Source: an uncultured Schumannella sp. (lineage in GTDB: Bacteria > Actinomycetota > Actinomycetes > Actinomycetales > Microbacteriaceae). Taken from it: a stretch of 64,000 bases of DNA. Below are positions 54,351 through 64,000 of the stretch, in pieces. The position numbers and the translations under genes are program-made. The notes beneath the pieces are model-generated. The model searched no databases, was not told where the DNA came from, and saw only the letters and a list, made by a program, of their open reading frames with translations. The stretch is from contig NZ_CAJQNT010000004.1 in assembly GCF_905479755.1 (NCBI RefSeq), positions 1 to 64,000 of the forward strand, read 5' to 3'. The number at the start of each line of letters is the position of its first letter. Positions within the stretch are counted from its first letter, which is position 1.

Positions 54351-55384
54351 GCTGGATCCCGGTCCGCGCCCTCGACCTGCCGCGCGGCCCGACGCGCGCG
54401 GTGAGCCTCATCGTGATCGCCGTCACCGCGGTGCTCGGCCTCACGTCACTCCCGCCCGACTCCCCCTGGCCGACCCTGGTCGGTCTTGCGCTGTTCACGA
54501 GTGTGCTCGTGATGACCACCTCGACGCGAGGGGTCACACTGCCGTTGCGGCATGCGGTCATCGCGACGGCCACGCCCACAGCGCTCGTGCTCCTCGTGTC
54601 GTGGCCGATCGTTCGCACCGGGCACTCGATGTGGCACCTCGGCGCCTCCGCGTTTTTGCTGCTCGCGGTCGCGCTGCGCGGTCGGCTCGGCACCGCGTGG
54701 ATCGGAATGCTCAGCATGACTCTCGCCGCGCTTCTCTGGGGCGCGCTGTCGCACTTCGGAGTCGCGACCATGGCGGCGATCATGATTCGCCAGGTGGCGA
54801 TCCTGGTGATCGGCACGGTCTTCATCGTCGCCGTCGGCCGCGTGAGTGACGAACTGGATGCGCTCGGCGCCTCGAACAGCCGGCTCGCGGCCGCGGCGGC
54901 GGCCGCCAACGCGGCCGAACACGAACGCCGCGCGCGCGTGCGCTGGGCCTACGGCATCGCCGCCCCGTCGCTGCGCGCGATCGCGCGCGAGCCCCGCATC
55001 ACCCCGGAGGTGCGCGGCGAGGCCGCCCTAGCCGAGGCCGAACTGCGCGACGGCCTGCGCGCGCGCACCCTCGCCGGGGAGCCTGTGAGCTCCTCAGCCC
55101 GTCGCGCCCGCCAGCGCGGGATCGAGGTGGTACTGCTGGACGACCGCGCCACCGACCTTTCGCGCGCCGTCGCCGACCGCCTCCGCGCCCGCATCGCGGC
55201 CGAACTGGACGCGACCGACTCGGGGCGCGTCGTCGTCCGGCTCCCGCCCGAGACCGGCACGACCCTCGCCACCGTGCTCGTCGACAACTCCGACCCGCGC
55301 CGCCTCGTGCTGACCCGCGACAACCTCGAAACGACGACGACCCCGCCGCACCGAAGTGCGAGCGGGGCCGTCGAACTCGACTGA
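54347..55384 (+). CDS. Kinase-like membrane protein without catalytic motifs, third gene of the two-component operon
   Basis: A 345-residue protein that starts at GTG 54347, overlapping the kinase stop by 4 nt. Five or so membrane helices (about 15-160) precede a cytoplasmic Ala-rich helix (residues 165-190) with the look of a linker/dimerisation coil. A domain of about 150 residues follows (GIAAPSLRAIAREPRITPEVR to LVLTRDNLETT). Layout parallels the kinase before it, but there is no phosphoacceptor His, N box or G boxes. It may be a degenerate kinase that regulates the pair; that is inference. I do not recognise a named family. The last codons contain a strong hairpin. Confidence 0.6.
   Translation: MSWIPVRALDLPRGPTRAVSLIVIAVTAVLGLTSLPPDSPWPTLVGLALFTSVLVMTTSTRGVTLPLRHAVIATATPTALVLLVSWPIVRTGHSMWHLGASAFLLLAVALRGRLGTAWIGMLSMTLAALLWGALSHFGVATMAAIMIRQVAILVIGTVFIVAVGRVSDELDALGASNSRLAAAAAAANAAEHERRARVRWAYGIAAPSLRAIAREPRITPEVRGEAALAEAELRDGLRARTLAGEPVSSSARRARQRGIEVVLLDDRATDLSRAVADRLRARIAAELDATDSGRVVVRLPPETGTTLATVLVDNSDPRRLVLTRDNLETTTTPPHRSASGAVELD
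55338..55370. terminator. Hairpin inside the 3' end of the kinase-like gene, shared with rpoC end
   Basis: Stem CGCAC-CGAA-GTGCG extended by CCCCGC / GCGGGG with a bulged A, 25 bp before the rpoC stop codon on the other strand. It lies between convergent genes and could stop transcription from both sides. Confidence 0.6.
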
Positions 55385-55394
55385 CGAACGAGAC

Positions 55395-59267
<3,873 letters not shown>

Positions 59268-59316
59268 GTGTGTGTCTCTCTCGCTAGTTCTCTATAAACC
59301 TGTGTACGGGCCCGGA

Positions 59317-62811
<3,495 letters not shown>

Positions 62812-62826
62812 GGAAAACAACCTCCG

Positions 62827-62844
62827 TGAGACGAAAGAGTCTCA
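62827..62844 (-). other. Hairpin next to the rpoB ribosome-binding site
   Basis: TGAGAC-GAAAGA-GTCTCA, a perfect 6-bp stem one base upstream of CGGAGG in the rpoB leader. It may keep the ribosome site exposed or take part in control. Confidence 0.5.
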
Positions 62845-62976
62845 TTCTGTGTCGGTAGTGGAGAGAACGCCCCATGCCCATGAATCAATAACCCCGCCGC
62901 TATACTCGGGGTCTCTCTCCGGGCGCGCCAGCCGACCGCAATATGACGGCGTGAGAGTGTGGGAGCGCAAAGGTCA

Positions 62977-63006
62977 ACTATATGTCCCAGCTCCGCGACA
63001 TGTCCA
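62977..63006 (-). promoter_or_regulatory. rpoB promoter
   Basis: Minus-strand -35 TGGACA (63001-63006), an 18-bp spacer and -10 TATAGT (62977-62982). The predicted leader is about 160 nt. Confidence 0.65.
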
Positions 63007-63014
63007 GTAATTCC

Positions 63015-63043
63015 TTGACTTGATCTGAGAATGGGTCTATAAG
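63015..63043 (+). promoter_or_regulatory. Promoter of the spermidine-synthase-like gene
   Basis: -35 TTGACT (63015-63020), a 17-bp spacer and -10 TATAAG (63038-63043). It is back to back with the rpoB promoter; the two -35 boxes are 8 bp apart. Confidence 0.8.
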
Positions 63044-63067
63044 CGCGCGGAAAGGCAGTCTGAAACG

Positions 63068-63922
63068 GTGGATTCCGAGCCCTCCCGCTCGTTGCGCAGC
63101 GGCCTCCATGCGGAGGTGCGCGCCGATCGTCACGTGCCCGGCTCGTTCGAACTCGTGGTCGACGGCACGCCGCAGTCGCACGTCGATCTGGGTGATCCGA
63201 CGCACCTCTTCTATGAGTACGTGCGCCGGATGGGTCACGTGATCGACCAGTTGCCGAGCGGTCCGCTGACGGCGGTGCACCTCGGCGCGGGCGCGCTGAC
63301 CCTGCCGCGCTATGTCGAGGCGACGAGGCCCGGATCGCGGCAGCAGGTCGTCGAGCTGGAACCGGAGCTGATCGAACTGGTGCGCGAGGCGCTGCCGTTC
63401 CCGCGCGGCGCCTCGATCCGGATGCGCTACGGCGATGCCCGGGAGGTGCTCGGCAAGCTCCCCGCGGGGTTGCACGGTGCGGTCGACCTGCTCGTGGTCG
63501 ATGTGTTCGGCGGGGCGCGCATCCCGGCGCACGTGACGAGCCTCGAGTTCTACCAGGAGTGCGCCGCCCTGCTCGGCCCCGACGGGGTGCTGCTGGTGAA
63601 CGCGGCGGACGGGGCCGGCGGCGCGTTCGCGCGCGGGCAGGCCGCGACGCTCGGCGTCGCCTACGCGGATGTCGCCGTGCTCGCGGAGTCGGCGGTGCTA
63701 CGCGGGCGACGCTTCGGCAATTTCGTGCTGGTCGCGTCGAAGGGCGAGTTGCCGTTGGACTGGATGCCGCGGCTGCTGGCGGGCGGGCCGCATCCGGCGG
63801 CGCTCGTGCACGGGCGCGCCCTGCGGGACTGGGTCGCCGGGGCGGCGATCGTGACCGACCAGACCGCCATTCCCTCCCCCGCCCCGAACAAGAGCGTCTT
63901 TGCACCGCGCGGCGGCGCCTGA
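63068..63922 (+). CDS. Spermidine-synthase-like SAM-dependent enzyme
   Basis: A 284-residue protein with the SpeE-type Rossmann fold. It has AVHLGAGALTLPRYVEATRPGSRQQVVELEPELIELV (motif I and the acidic end of strand 2), MRYGDAREVLGKLP, and DLLVVDVFGGARIPAHVTSLEFYQECAALLGPDGVLLVN. The classic GGGDG of aminopropyltransferases reads LGAGAL here, so polyamine synthesis is uncertain and a methyltransferase role is equally possible. The GTG at 63068 is preceded by AAAGGCAG. It lies downstream of its own strong promoter. Confidence 0.75.
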   Translation: MDSEPSRSLRSGLHAEVRADRHVPGSFELVVDGTPQSHVDLGDPTHLFYEYVRRMGHVIDQLPSGPLTAVHLGAGALTLPRYVEATRPGSRQQVVELEPELIELVREALPFPRGASIRMRYGDAREVLGKLPAGLHGAVDLLVVDVFGGARIPAHVTSLEFYQECAALLGPDGVLLVNAADGAGGAFARGQAATLGVAYADVAVLAESAVLRGRRFGNFVLVASKGELPLDWMPRLLAGGPHPAALVHGRALRDWVAGAAIVTDQTAIPSPAPNKSVFAPRGGA

Positions 63923-63935
63923 CGGACCCCCGGCG

Positions 63936-63941
63936 TAGCCT
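63936..63941 (+). promoter_or_regulatory. -10 box for leaderless gene at window end
   Basis: TAGCCT, followed by 6 nt and the ATG at 63948. Confidence 0.45.
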
Positions 63942-63947
63942 CGGATC

Positions 63948-64000
63948 ATGCTTCGAGGTTCGACGACGGTGCGACGCACGTCGGGCACCCCGGCGGGTGC
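63948..64000 (+). CDS. Start of a gene that leaves the window
   Basis: Only 17 codons are visible (MLRGSTTVRRTSGTPAG). The call rests on the TAnnnT box 6 nt upstream of the ATG, the arrangement seen at several other starts here. No family can be inferred. Confidence 0.4.
   Translation, partial: MLRGSTTVRRTSGTPAG

Noticed and set aside
62972-62977. Minus-strand TTGACC as an rpoB -35 box
   Set aside because: The sequence 17-18 bp downstream is TCACGC/CACGCC, not a -10; the overlapping TGGACA-18-TATAGT fits better.

Overview
The window is high-GC DNA from an actinobacterium, most likely family Microbacteriaceae. This rests on four things: the ribosomal, RNA polymerase and tsa/alr/glm gene order; the actinobacterial sequence types (GroES, EF-Tu, RpoB); many TAnnnT -10 boxes 6-7 nt before a start codon (leaderless style); and dispersed hairpin repeats ending GGTT..AACC that I associate with this family. 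The genus cannot be read from the sequence. No tRNA, rRNA, insertion sequence, prophage or CRISPR array was seen.

Layout. 1-757: a small GIY-YIG nuclease gene flanked on both sides by arrays of short hairpin repeats, in opposite orientations. 820-4470 (minus strand): a rarD-like permease gene and two paralogous branched-chain-amino-acid-type solute-binding lipoproteins without a permease; a GlnR-like palindrome lies upstream of one. 4550-6536: groES with CIRCE and promoter, a SAM methyltransferase and a small membrane protein. 6645-12673 (minus): the operon glmS-acpS-alr-tsaE-tsaB-rimI-tsaD, divergent from coaA (12717-13664) through a 43-bp symmetric promoter region. 13661-18629: F420-type oxidoreductase, glmM, rpsI, rplM, truA and a tandem GNAT acetyltransferase.

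18715-33690 (minus): the ribosomal superoperon rpsJ to rplO, ending at a terminator, followed by secY-adk-infA-rpmJ-rpsM-rpsK-rpoA-rplQ. rpsN is missing between rplE and rpsH, and map is missing between adk and infA. 34114-38859: an orphan MT0933-antitoxin-like gene, then tuf, fusA, rpsG and rpsL; a long hairpin made of two inverted repeat units lies between rpsG and fusA. 39166-50590 (minus): a complete monoderm-style type IV pilus locus, pilB-pilT-pilC-pilA-pilV-like-pilW-like-pilX-like-pilD-pilM-pilN-pilO, placed between the str genes and rpoC. Three uncharacterised genes lie upstream (50722-52317). 52534-55384 (plus): a response regulator, a histidine kinase and a third membrane protein that looks like a kinase without catalytic motifs, coupled by 4-nt overlaps. 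55395-62811 (minus): rpoC and rpoB. 62977-63922: back-to-back promoters and a spermidine-synthase-like gene; another gene starts at 63948 and leaves the window.

Most of the window is core housekeeping: translation, transcription, tRNA t6A synthesis, cell-wall precursors (GlmS, GlmM, Alr) and cofactor activation (AcpS, CoaA). The accessory parts that merit attention are the GIY-YIG/repeat locus, the pilus locus with its beta-helix PilX-like protein and cell-wall-length tails, and the adjacent three-gene signalling module.
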